Source: Luscinia megarhynchos (lineage: Eukaryota > Chordata > Aves > Passeriformes > Turdidae). Taken from it: a stretch of DNA of 64,000 bases. How positions within the stretch are numbered: position 1 is the stretch's first letter; each line of letters opens with the position of its first letter. The DNA is taken from positions 6,448,044 through 6,512,043 of the forward strand of contig CM067589.1 of assembly GCA_034336665.1 (NCBI GenBank), written 5' to 3'. The position numbers and the translations under genes were made by a program. Shown in pieces: positions 46,955-57,315 of this stretch. Under the pieces are notes generated by a model. That model had not been told where the DNA came from. It saw only the letters and a program-made list of their open reading frames with translations, and searched no databases.

Positions 46955-48010
46955 ATTCTTCCTCCACAGTAATATGTGGCTGAATCCCCTTGCTTTGCTG
47001 CCAGGATCTGCAGTGTGGTGCGAAAGCTCTCCACTGATCCCACAAAGCGTTCGTGGAAACCTTCTCCGTAGATATCACCCTCCATATAAATGCATTTGAG
47101 AGAGCCCTGTGGGCCCTGACGGTACCAGTACATGAAATATATCCACATGCCAAGTCCCTCCTTAACACCGCACGGGAAGGTGACTGCATCTCCCTCTCGC
47201 ACGGTCAGTTCCCTGGGGTGCTGCTCCAACTGGCCAGTGACAGCTGCAGAGAGCAAGAACAAGCCACAGTCACTGCAAGATTCAGTAAAGAACAGGGCAA
47301 TGCTTTTTATGCTTTGGACTGGCACTGCACCAGTGGGAGGACAAAATCCTCCTCTTTGAAGCCTGCTGACACAGATGGGCAGAGCTGGTAGCAGCTATCA
47401 AGGCTGACAAGGAAGGACATTCCACATTTCTCTCTCTCCCTCCTTTTCCCTGTCAGACAAGAAGCCTTTTCTGATTTTCCCCAAAGAAGCACAAAGCATT
47501 TGCACCATGGGTTGACAAACCCCTTTATCCTTGCCAAGTCAGGGTGGTGAGGAACCCACTCTGCTGTCCCTGAAAGTGCTCCAGGTGAGCCCAGCAGAGA
47601 CACAGGCCTGTCCCAGGCCATGGAGCTTGTGCCCTGTGCTGCCATCCTGCAGCTGGTGTGTGTGCCAGAGGGGCCGCGAGTGCCCCAGGAGCAGAGTGTC
47701 CCGTGCCAGGGCAAAGCTGGGCCCCCCAGCTCTGAGTGCAGCAGGGAGGTGCCCTGCGTGTGCCCAGGCTGCAGAGGAGGCAGCTTGGATGGAGGTGACG
47801 AGCTGACAGGCACAAGAGGAGCAGGGCTGCTCTCAGCGTGCTCCACAGGCACGGCTGGGCAGCTGGAGCCGGGGGAACAGGTGCGGCTGCAAGCTCAGCA
47901 CAGCTCCCCCAGAGCCCTGCAGGGCACAGGGGCTCAGCTCCTGGGGCCAGCAGCCCTTCCCTGCACTTACCCACAATGGGCAATAAGCCCACGCACAGGG
48001 CACTCCACAT
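46955..48010 (-). CDS. TRDV/TRAV-type variable gene (copy B)
   Basis: Leader exon 47971-48010 (MWSALCVGLLPIV), V exon 46955-47243 after a CTCTCTGCAG acceptor. Domain landmarks: TFPCGV (first cysteine), FMYWYRQGPQG in FR2, ATYYCGGR at the end. It is open and differs from copy A in the CDR1/CDR2 loops (YMEGDIYGEGF for YRQGDHYGEGF), as expected for selection or drift in binding loops. It also has two residues fewer at the FR1 start and Cys (SLKC) in place of Trp (SLEW) after FR2. Confidence 0.88.
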
Positions 48011-49030
48011 GGCCAGGCCGCTCTGGCTCGCCTCTCTCCACCTTCTCTCTGCCTGCACAACAGCTCTGCCCACACCTGCCCTGCCTGCGCCTCTGGCACT
48101 GCTCTCAGGGCCACTCCCTCCTGCTCCCCTCCCTCTGCCGGTGACAGCACTGAGGGGAGAGGTGGGGAACGACGAGCACAACTTGAAGCTCTCGGTGCCC
48201 TCCTGGCTGTCTCTCATTCTGCATGCTGCAAGAACAGACTGTTTGTTGGGCAGGAAATGCTGTGCTGGCCTAAAGGGGACATGTTTCTCAGGGGCCAGCC
48301 CTGCCCTTTCTCTCAGCAAGTCTTGCAGGCTGCTGCTGCTGCTGCTGGGACTTTGGAGCTGAGCAGGGTGGCTGTCGGCTTGTCCTTCCCCTGGTTCCCC
48401 GGCCCTGGCTCTGCTGAGCTGCTGCTCCCACATGGGACACCCCAGGATCCCAGCTGGGCTTGGCCATGGCACCTCTAAGCCAAAATGCTCCTCACCTGCT
48501 CCCTGCACTCCGGCCCAGCCCCTACTCCCTCCCAGTGATGACACTTCTCCAGCTGCCTCCTCCTGCCAAAGCCCTCCCGGAGCCCTGCCCATCAGCAAAG
48601 GCAGCCCAGGACTCTGCAGGGACCAGGCTGCTCAGCAGAGCCAGGACACTCCCTGCCCTGTGTCCTCCTCCTCCTCCTCAGCAGGAACCCAGGGCTCTCC
48701 CTGTGACCCCAGACTGGGACAGCTCTGAGCCTTGGCAGTGTCATTGTCCTGCCTGCCACCACTCTTCTGGCAGCACTGCCCACTTAGGGGGGCATAGTGG
48801 GATATAGTCCCACCACAGACTGAATCCATTAATTCCTCTCTCGTTTTCTGGGTATTTGGATACAGGCTCTTGTGGAAGAGATCTCCAAGGCAGGGGTAGG
48901 AAAGAGGAGTTGGAGAGGGTAGAAGAGCCCACTGAGAGTGCAGGCTTGAGGCTGGGGAAAGATGCAGTGGGATGCAGGCCCAGGGGGAAGCAGGTTGTCC
49001 TGGGACACATGGGGCTGCTCCAGCATGTCA

Positions 49031-49782
49031 GGGGTTAGCCTGAGATTAACTCAGTTGTTTAGAGCATGGCATCATTAGTGCCAGGACCACTGGTTTGGTC
49101 CCTGTACATGGTTCATGCACTTAGGAGCTGGATTCAGTGATCCCTGTGGGTGCCTTCCAACTCCCAATATTCTTTGGTTCTGTGATATGCCAGGCTCCCT
49201 AGAGACACAAGCCAATTGAATATTGGTCTGGTTTGTAGAAAAAGGGACTGAGGGGCTGCTTCATCCTTCTCTCATCTTGGTAAGGAGGGAAATAGAGTGG
49301 GATGTTCTCCTTGGCATGAAGTGAGAGGTTGTGTTACAGTGGTCAAGAGTTGCACCAGAGGAGGTTAATGGGGGTATATAGGAAGCGTTTTTTTACTGAG
49401 AGTTGTCAAACATTGGAACAGGCATCCTGAACAGGTGATCAATGCCCACATCCTGACAGTATGTAAAAGAAATTTAAACAACACCCATGCAGTACAACAA
49501 GAAACTTTATTCGTTTGAGGCCTGGAATGGGCAGGCAGTCAGACTATGTGGTTGCTGTAGCTTTCTTCCAAGTGAAACAATCTTTTTTCTGTTCTCTCCC
49601 AACACTCCTCCTCTTCTCTGCAAGCCCCAGGAGCAGTGAGATCCCATTTCCCTGACCCCAGGCACAGCCCACTCACTGACTGTCCCTTGCATGGGCTGGA
49701 ACCCACGTGAACATGCAGGAGGGGAAGAAGCTGATGGAGTTCAGGCACACCCCAAATGTCTCTCTCTGGACCCTCCAGGGTG
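49031..49782. other. No gene recognised
   Basis: Sequence between the duplication block and a V remnant. 49036-49180 has a tRNA-like look (AACTCAGTTGTTTAGAGCATGGC... CACTGGTTTGGTCCCTGTA) and may be a tRNA-derived remnant, but no cloverleaf could be closed. Confidence 0.35.
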
Positions 49783-50072
49783 CAGTAATAGAGTGCCCTG
49801 TCTCCCAGCTCCAGCCTGCTGATGGTCAGTGTCCCAAAGTTCTGGACAGCACAGCAGGAAAACCTCCTGTGGGCCAAAGGGGCTGTGTGGCTGCAGGAGC
49901 CTCCACAGCCCTGGCACTGCAGCACTGCAGGGCTTCACCAGGACACTGCTGGCACCAGGCCATGTAAATATAGGAGGCTTTGGGGCTGTAATTGCAACAG
50001 AGGGCCCCAGTCTTCCCTGCTGGGACCACACTGCAGAGCTGGTTGCTTGCATCTCATCACCTTGAAATACAC
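49783..50072 (-). pseudogene. Broken TRAV/TRDV-type V exon
   Basis: After acceptor TTTCTTTCAG (at 50073) the three frames give in turn VFQGDEMQA, then ALCCNYSPKASYIYMAWCQQ, then NFGTLTISRLELGDRALYYC. These are the FR1, first cysteine to FR2, and FR3 parts of one V. At least two frame changes separate them, and no acceptable signal follows the last cysteine, so it is a pseudogene. The wording differs from every other V here. Confidence 0.8.
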
Positions 50073-50483
50073 CTGAAAGAAAATCAGGCCCTTTGCATCT
50101 CTGCTTTGCTCTCTGTGGTGCAAGGAGATGGCCCCAAAAGGGTCAAAGGAAGCAGCAAAGGTGTTGCCAAAGCCCAGGTGCTTTGTGTGTTCCACTTAAG
50201 AATGGGACCAAGGAAGGCAGAGTGGGACTGGAGCCAGGCAGTCACCAGGCTGGTTGGATAACAGAAAAAACTTTGAACCTCCTCTACTGAATAGAACATT
50301 GCAACCGGAACTCAAGAGAAGTTCAGGAGAAGAAAAGCTTCAGTGTTGGGAAAGGAGCTCTTGATGAAAGGCCAGGATCACTTGTGCTGCATGGAGATTA
50401 TTCCTGATTTCATAGGAACAGCTGTGAACCAATTTGGAATTCACCATTTCCAAATTTTATGGGTGCTGAGCCAGACCCGGGCT

Positions 50484-50522
50484 GGTTTGTGTTAAAGCTC
50501 AGCTGGGTTTCCTGTCCCCGTG
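50484..50522 (-). promoter_or_regulatory. VH-delta 3 recombination signal, 23-bp spacer
   Basis: Heptamer CACGGGG (50516-50522; 5/7), 23-bp spacer, nonamer ACACAAACC (50484-50492). Confidence 0.87.
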
Positions 50523-51039
50523 TGAACAGCACAGAAATACCGAGCAGAGTCGTCGGGGTGCAGGGTGAGCAGGGAGAGATATGCCTGGGACAGGGAATTG
50601 TCCCGGGACATCTTTGCCCGACCCTGCACTGACTGGTCAAAATGAAGAATTGTCGGATCATAACCAATATAGGACACCCACTTCAAGCTGCCTCCAGGTG
50701 CCTGGCGGTACCAAAAAATTGCGAAATTCCTAAAGGTGAATCCGGATCCGCGGCAGGAGAGGGTCACGGAGTCCCCGGGCGCTCGCAGCCCTCCGCCGGC
50801 CTCCTGCAGCCTCGGCTGTGCCCAGAGCCCTGCGGAGGGAGAGCGCAGCAATCGGGCAGGGGCGAGCACGGCCCGAGGCCGCTGTCCCGGGCTCCCGGTG
50901 CCTCCGGTCCGGCACAGCCACAGTCACAGCCCCTGTCCCTGTGCCTTCCCCGGGCTTTGCCCGTGTTCCCTACCCTGTCTCTGCCCCTGTCCTTTCCCCA
51001 GTCTTTGCCCTTGTCCTCGTCCCTGTTCGTGCTCCTCAA

Positions 51040-51070
<31 letters not shown>

Positions 51071-51169
51071 CCCTCCCCGCCCCGCTCGCTGCCTCCCCGC
51101 CCGGCTCTCACCTGCCGGCCACAAGGCCAAGGCCAAGGCCAGCAGCCCCGGCCCCAGCCCGGCCGCCAT
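50523..51169 (-). CDS. VH-delta 3: antibody-like TRD variable gene
   Basis: Leader exon 51112-51169, V exon 50523-50829. FR2 reads AIFWYRQAPGGSLKWVSY, FR3 MSRDNSLSQ, end SARYFCAVH. Open frame. The leader intron shares with VH-delta 4 a segment not found in genes 1 and 2 (near 50995-51040, 'CCTCGTCCCTGTTCGTGCTCC'), so 3 and 4 are the closest pair in the intron. The 5' flank diverges from genes 1 and 2 beyond about 51330. Confidence 0.92.
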
Positions 51170-51439
51170 CGTGCCCGGCCCCGGCTCCGCGGCAGCCGCA
51201 CAGGAGCCGAGCGGAGCCGCGCTCGGGCCGCTGCCGCCCGGCCCCGCCTCGCCGGGGCAGCGCCGGCGCCTCTGCCCGCCCCGACACACCCGACCCGGGC
51301 CCCGGGCCCTGCCCCGGGCAGGAGCAGGACAAGGGACGGGAGACAGCGGCGTCTGAGGCTTGATTTTCTCTTTGGGAGCAAAGCGTGTTATGGGCACGGG
51401 GCTCTTTAACCTCTTGCTCAACAGTGCTTAGAGGCCTTT

Positions 51440-52400
51440 TCTGTTTTTCCCACTGATTAGTCTGCGAGTGCCTGGGGTTGGGCAATAAACTGAGATAGGA
51501 CGCAGCAGCAGCACTACTGCCAACTGAGTAAAGTAATATTCCTCACTGCAATACATGACTCTCAGAAATAAAGCTCAGTGAAAGGAGGAAAGGGGACATT
51601 TGAAGTGATGGCCTTTGTCTTCCCAAAGAATCTTTCAGTGAGGGAAAGATCATTTTTCCCAGAAATGGCTAAAAAGCTGATGGACAAGTAGGGCGGAAGT
51701 TTATTTCTCTTGTCTTGTGGACTCTGCTTTCTTTGTTTTTCATCTGTTCAAGTGGAACAGCTGTCTAAGCTATGAAAGTTTCACAGTTGGCCCTGTTTAA
51801 TATGAAGAAGTAGAAGCTGCTTGGGGGTATCCTAAGAGTTGAGGTTGTCATAAATGTACACGAATACGAGGACACGCCCAGGCTCTTCTCAGTGATGCCT
51901 ATCGGCAGGACAATGATCAATGAGCACCAACAAAAAATCACAAGAGGTTCTCAGAGAACATGAGAGAAATGCTTTTTCACAGTGTGACCGTGCCCAACCA
52001 CTGGCATAGGCTGCTTAGGCACCTTCTGCAGTCTCCATACTTGGAGATAATCACAAACTGTTTGGTCATTACACTGGGGAAGTGCAGCCTGTGGAGAACT
52101 GAGGCAGGAGAGGGCTGATTCTGAAGGACAGCAGCTCCTGTGAAGGAGCCATGGTGCAGCCATTTGACTGCAGACTGAGGCAGGAAGGGAACAAGAAGCA
52201 GTAGAGATGACGACCAGTGATCAATTGCTAACAAATGATCCCACACGATTTCCTGTTGTCCTCTTGCTTTTTGGACAGAAGAGGCAGAGAATTCAGGACT
52301 GCTGCTTTGAGAATGAGCCTGGGAGCAAACAGGGATAAAGAGGGAGCAAGGCATTTTGTAATTGCTCACAATTCTACTCTTAATCAAACTGGAAAGAAAT
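51440..52400. repeat. Segmental duplication block, copy C
   Basis: Paralogous to 23920-24840: the same GTGCCTGG.GTTGGGCAATAA, ACTACTGCCA, 'AGAGAACATGAGAGAAATGC' and final 'GGCATTTT.TAATTGCTCACAATT' landmarks in order. A weaker copy lies at about 54720-55140. Confidence 0.85.
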
Positions 52401-52557
52401 CATAAGTCCTGCAGTGTGCAGCAAGCGCCAGGAATGTCTGTGGTGCACAGTGATGGCACCTGACTTGTTGCAAACAGCCTTGAGACCCATCAGCTCCCGG
52501 CCCCGGCAACTCTCACCTCCCTGACACATCGAACACAACCTCTGCCAGAGCCCGGAA

Positions 52558-52596
52558 GGTTTGTGTTAAAGCTCATCTGCATTTCCTGCTCCCGTG
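52558..52596 (-). promoter_or_regulatory. VH-delta 4 recombination signal, 23-bp spacer
   Basis: Heptamer CACGGGA (52590-52596), 23-bp spacer, nonamer ACACAAACC (52558-52566), the same as VH-delta 1. Confidence 0.85.
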
Positions 52597-53115
52597 GGAT
52601 GGCACAAAAGTACCGGGCAGAGTCCTGAGCTTGCAGGGACCTCAATGAGAGATCAGCCTCGGACCGGGAATCGTCCCGGGAGATCTTGGCCCGACCCTCC
52701 ACTGCTGACCCGTAGTCCTCTATAGTGCCCTTGGGGGAACTGATCAAGGACACCCACTCCAGGCTGCCCCCGGGTGCCTGGCGGTACCAGTAAACAAAAT
52801 AATCCCTAAAGATGAATCCAGATCCGCGGCAGGAGAGGGTCACGGAGTCCCCGGGCGCTCGCAGCCCTCCGCCGGCCTCCTGCAGCCTCGGCTGTGCCCA
52901 GAGCCCTGCGGAGGGAGAGCGCAGCAATCGGGCAGGGGCGAGCACGGCCCGAGGCCGCTGTCCCGGGGTCCCGCTGCCCCCGGCCCGGCACAGCCACAGT
53001 CACAGCCCCAGTCCCTGTGCCTGCCCCGGGCTTTGCCCGTGTTCCCTACCCTGTCTCTGCTCCCGTCCTTTCCCCAGTCTTTGCCCTTGTCCTCGTCCCT
53101 GTTCGTGCTCCTCAA

Positions 53116-53157
<42 letters not shown>

Positions 53158-53276
53158 CGTCCTTGTCCCCGTCCCTCCCTCCCCCGCCCCGCTCGCTGCC
53201 TCCCCGCCCGGCTCTCACCTGCCGGCCACAAGGCCAAGGCCAAGGCCAGCAGCCCCGGCCCCAGCCCGGCCGCCAT
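52597..53276 (-). CDS. VH-delta 4: antibody-like TRD variable gene
   Basis: Leader exon 53219-53276, V exon 52597-52905. FR2 reads FVYWYRQAPGGSLEWVSL, FR3 KISRDDSRSEADLSL, end SARYFCAIP. Open frame. The 3' end, signal and 3' flank are nearly the same as VH-delta 1 (25.0 kb), while CDR1 and CDR2 differ, which suggests duplication or conversion with loop divergence. The leader intron is like that of VH-delta 3. Confidence 0.92.
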
Positions 53277-53639
53277 CGTGCCCGGCCCCGGCTCCGCGGC
53301 AGCCGCACAGGAGCCGAGCGGAGCCGCGCTCGGGCCGCTGCCGCCCGGCCCCGCCTCGCCGGGGCAGCGCCGGCGCCTCTGCCCGCCCCGACACACCCGG
53401 CCCGGGCCCCGGGCCCTGCCCCGGGCAGGAGCAGGACAAGGCGGGGGTCAGGAGAGCGGGGGTTCGGCGACAGACCCTGGCAGATGCGTGGGCAGAGGAG
53501 CACCGGCGCCTTGGAGATGATGACTGCTGTCCCACGGCTACCAGTGCGCCCCCATTCCCGGTTTCATGCTCTGTGAACCTTTTCAGAAGTGTTAACGCCA
53601 CAGTAGTTCTAAAAAAGCCGTGCCAAAATTCTAAATAAT

Positions 53640-53990
53640 GCAACAGTATAGAACATCATATGGCTGAGGACCATCTGTGCAGTCTGCATCACCTCTGCAG
53701 TCTGCATCATCTGTGCAGTCTTGTGTGTCCTGAGTAAAGTCCCACCTGTGGCTACGGCATTGTGGGGTTTCCAGCATCACCCCGCATGTAAGATTTCCTA
53801 ACTTCCTATCATCTTTCCTGGGATGTTAATGAAACAGTTCTCTATTCTGAGAGGCTCATGCAATACCTTCTAGCTTTAGAGAGATCCAGCACCTCCTGGG
53901 GCAAAATGCCATGCATCAGGGAAGGTCTTCAGGAATTAAAATAAGGGAAATAGTATGGAGAATGGAGGCTCTCTGTAAACTTTGAATGAT
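53640..53990. other. No gene recognised
   Basis: A short run with three near-repeats of TCTGTGCAGTCTGCATCA (53669-53720). No coding content. Confidence 0.4.
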
Positions 53991-54545
53991 CATGGTGTTT
54001 TGGGGAGGTACCTGAGGACTGCTGGAGGAAAGCGAATGTCACTGCTTTCTTCAAGAAGGGCAAGAAAGAGGACCCAGAGAGCTTCCCTCAAGCCCTGAGA
54101 TGCTGTTTGAGCACCTAATCCTGGAAATCATTTCCAGGCACATGAAGGACAAGAATGTTTGCAGGACTCACCAAGGGGAACTCACACTTGACAGACTTGA
54201 TAATGAACTTCTATGCTGAAATGATTGACTTTGTAGATGAGGGGAGAGCAGTGTGTATTGTTTACCTTGACTTCAGGAAGGCTTTCAACATTGTCCTTCA
54301 AAACAAGGTCCTCCTAAGAGAAACTGATGAAGTCTCAACTGAACGAGTAGATGGTGAACTGGACAGAGCAGTGGACAGACAGAGGATCCCTAAGAGTTGT
54401 GATCAGTGGCATGAGGTCTAGTTGGAAGTCAATTTCTAGCAAGGCACCCCAGGGCTCAGTCTTGGGTCTAGCCCTCTTTAGCACCTTTAGCCATGATCTG
54501 GAAGATGAAAATAAAAATGAACCCCAGCAAATTCTTTAATGAAAC
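53991..54545 (+). mobile_element. CR1 LINE internal fragment
   Basis: The plus strand carries decayed RT: a V-P-E-D-C-W-R-K-A-N-V-like start near 54005, a YLDFRKAFN catalytic motif near 54260 and QGSVLG near 54450, in changing frames. Both ends of the element are missing. This is the only CR1 in plus orientation here. Confidence 0.85.
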
Positions 54546-56699
54546 ATGAAAGGCAAGGCTGCTACACAACGGGGTTGTGCTGCCACCCAGAGGAACCTCG
54601 GCAGGCTGGAGAAATGGAACTGTTCACAAAAGGCAGTTCACAAAGCTGCACTAATTTTCAGGGGGATAAACTCAATATTTTTTTTTCACAGTAGTGCTGA
54701 TGACACAGACAGGGGAATGTTTTAGCTGTTGCTCAATAGTGCTCACAGAATGGTAAGACCTTCTCTGATTTGCATACTGCCCCAAAAATGAAGCTTGGGA
54801 AAGAGAAGATGCTGAGAGGAGAAACAGCCAGGATAGGTGACGCCAAAATAGCAAAGGATTATTCCACACAGTAATACATCATTTTCAGAGCTAAGACTCA
54901 GAGCAAGAAGGAGGAAAGGGGCTTTTGGGGTTTTGGCATATGGCACCCACAGTGCAGCCTGACAGAGTGAGGATAACCAAGTATTGGTGCAGGTTGTCCA
55001 GGCACCTTGTGGAGTCTCCATGCTTGCAGATACTCACGAACTGTTTAACTGTGGCCTGAGGGAAATGGAGATTGTGGAGAAGCCAGGCTAGAGCAGGTTG
55101 TTTCTGAAGGACTTATATGAGAAGTGTAGGAATTGACCCAACACCCCTTTCCCATGGGCCCTGTGCCTTTTTGACAGAAGAGGTAGAGAAATCAGGAATG
55201 CATGATCCTGCAGGATCTTGGAACCTATTATTGCCAGTTTTTCCTGGGCTGTACGACTGTCCTGTGGGTGACTAGTGACATTGGACTATGTCTGCTGTGA
55301 CTTCCACTAAGAGAAAACACCAGAGGAACAGTGGGACATTTTGGGAGGGAGATACTGGGGATGCACAGACCAGCTTGAGCTCTCAGGAACAAAGTCTCAT
55401 TGTCATCCTTCCCACCCTTCCCAGGGTGGGAAATAATTCCAGAAACAAGAGTCTGCATAATCAGAACTGCTGTGAATTCACAACCCTCAGCTTTCCACAC
55501 ATTTTCCTGCCTGTAGCCTTGTTGCCCCTGACTCACCTTCTCACCATGCTATGCTGCAGCCGGAGTCCTGTTACCCCTTTGACATTCATCTGATTTGTGA
55601 ACTAAAAGCTAAGGGTTGATAAAGAGAAAACAGTCAATTTTCCCAGGCACCCTTGGTGTCTTTTCCTGTTGTTCTAGCCAGGACACAAGAAGGAGTCCTT
55701 CAGGTCCTGCCAGTATGGTGATGCCCAGTGTACTGCAGTTAAGGTTTCCTAGTGGTAAAACTTCTTTTGAGCAACAGGACCAATGTGGCTCCAGGAGTTC
55801 TCCTCATAGAATAAGCCAAGCTGAGTTCTACTTGGGCTCTGGGTTGCTTAAACCAACTGGCTTTTGAGTTTCCAACTCTACCAAACAAGGGAATAGTGTC
55901 ATTATGATAATCATCTGATCTTTGTCTTCAATCAGTTTTCATTATCTGATGATCTCAAAGCACTGTATTAAATATACAGAATCTCTTGCTACATGGACTG
56001 CAGTGCTACTGGTTGCTTAGGTGTTTCATTGTTTTACTAGGCTTTCCTTGCTTCATTAGTATTTTTCAAAGTAGCAGAGTTCATGCTGGCTGGGTGTGGG
56101 AGGATCTATTCATTTAACCATGTTCAGCACAGAGAAGGTTACCCTACCCAGTGCTGAAGGCATTAAGGTAAAAGCTGCTTTTGTCTTCTTTGGCTGCTCT
56201 GCAAAGAGGAGGAAAATGACCCAGTGGTCTGTGGTCCATTTGGCTCCTGTGGCAAGGGCTAGGACTGGCCAGGAGGAGAGCAGAGACATGGATCTCCTGG
56301 CTCTGCCAACAACTTGGTCAAGCCTTTGGACAGGACACTCCAGCAGCACTGGATTCTGCAGTGTCAGCTCCCTGGAAGTGCAGGTAAGGATTGACACTGC
56401 AATTGCATGTTATGTCCAGGTATGCTGATTGTTTTCTTGAGGGATGTTTGTTTCTACATGAGGAAGTAAGAAAAAGTCATGTTTCAGCTCATCTGCAGAG
56501 AGTGCCATGGTCCTGCCTAAGTCACTGCTCTGAATACCTCTGCATAGACGGGACTGTGAGAAAAATAGGGAGGAGCTGGGATGGAGAAGTTGGAAAGGCC
56601 AATACGAGAATATAAAAAGGAGAGGATCATTTCAGACATGAAAGCACAGCTGAGGCTGGAGGATGTAAGGCCTCACCCCTCCTGTGCTGTTGGTGACAC
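54546..56699. other. No gene; weak paralogy to the duplication block
   Basis: 54820-55110 shows faint similarity to 23940-24540 (CACACAGTAATACATCATTTTCAGAGC, then the CACCTTGTGGAGTCTCCATGCTTG stretch). No V or other exon was found in the rest. Confidence 0.45.
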
Positions 56700-56738
56700 A
56701 GATTTTGTACGAACGGAAATTTAGCTTCTCTCAAGGTG
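56700..56738 (-). promoter_or_regulatory. V recombination signal, 23-bp spacer (V at 57 kb)
   Basis: Heptamer CACCTTG (56732-56738), 23-bp spacer, nonamer ACAAAATCT (56700-56708). Confidence 0.82.
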
Positions 56739-57315
56739 GTGCCTCAGAGCACAGTAGTAAATGGCCGTGTCCTGAAGAGAGACTCTTGCTATTTCTAAGG
56801 GGGCTGTTTTATTTTTGTAGACCACCATCGAGAATCGGCCACTGCGGTATTTGTCATTCTCTGTATGTGCTTGCAAGAGATATAGCAAAGTTCTTCCCGG
56901 GGGCTGGCGGTACCAGAAGAAGTTCAATTTGGTGAGACTCTCCTTAGTGCTGGACTGGCAAGGAAGAACCACTTGCTGTCCAACTCTGGCTAGCACCTCA
57001 GGGAAGGATTGCTTCAGATCACCTCCAACAAGACCTGCAACACAGGCATAAATGTGTCTGCAGAGAAGTTTGCTTCCTTTTCTCACTTGCTCTGTGTTTG
57101 AGACTGCCCCCATCTTTGCTGTCTTTCCAAAGAAATGGAAAGTTCAGATATCTACATCCATCCCCCTTCTACATTTCTCCCTGACCTCATGCTCTTGTTT
57201 TCAGACACTTACAAATAACTTGCTAAAAACCATGAGAGACAACGGGAAGGACATGAATGCACCCACCTGACTGGATTAGCAGGATGCACGCTGGCACAGC
57301 CGTGGTGAAGATCAT
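56739..57315 (-). CDS. TRDV/TRAV-type variable gene (57 kb)
   Basis: Leader exon 57267-57315 (MIFTTAVPACILLIQS, donor GTGGGTG), V exon 56739-57034 after CTGTGTTGCAG. Domain: LARVGQQVVLPCQ with the first cysteine, NFFWYRQPPGRTLLYLL in FR2, RFSMVVYKNKTAPLEI in FR3, TAIYYCALRH at the end. Open frame, so apparently functional. The CALR ending is typical of conventional alpha/delta V genes. No close paralogue in the window. Confidence 0.9.

Larger units (their letters stand above)
45030..49030. repeat. Segmental duplication block, copy B
   Basis: Paralogous to 20560-24060, with the V gene and its leader in the same place. It carries the extra LTR at 45697-46250. Small indels differ, for example GTGTGTGTGCC near 47656 for one GTGTGTGCC in copy A. 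Confidence 0.88.

Noticed and set aside
49060..49180. A tRNA gene
   Set aside because: Some tRNA-like wording is present, but I could not close the acceptor and T arms; at most a tRNA-derived remnant.
49700..49785. A recombination signal behind the broken V at 49.8 kb
   Set aside because: CACCCTG follows the cysteine, but no A-rich nonamer lies 23 bases on.
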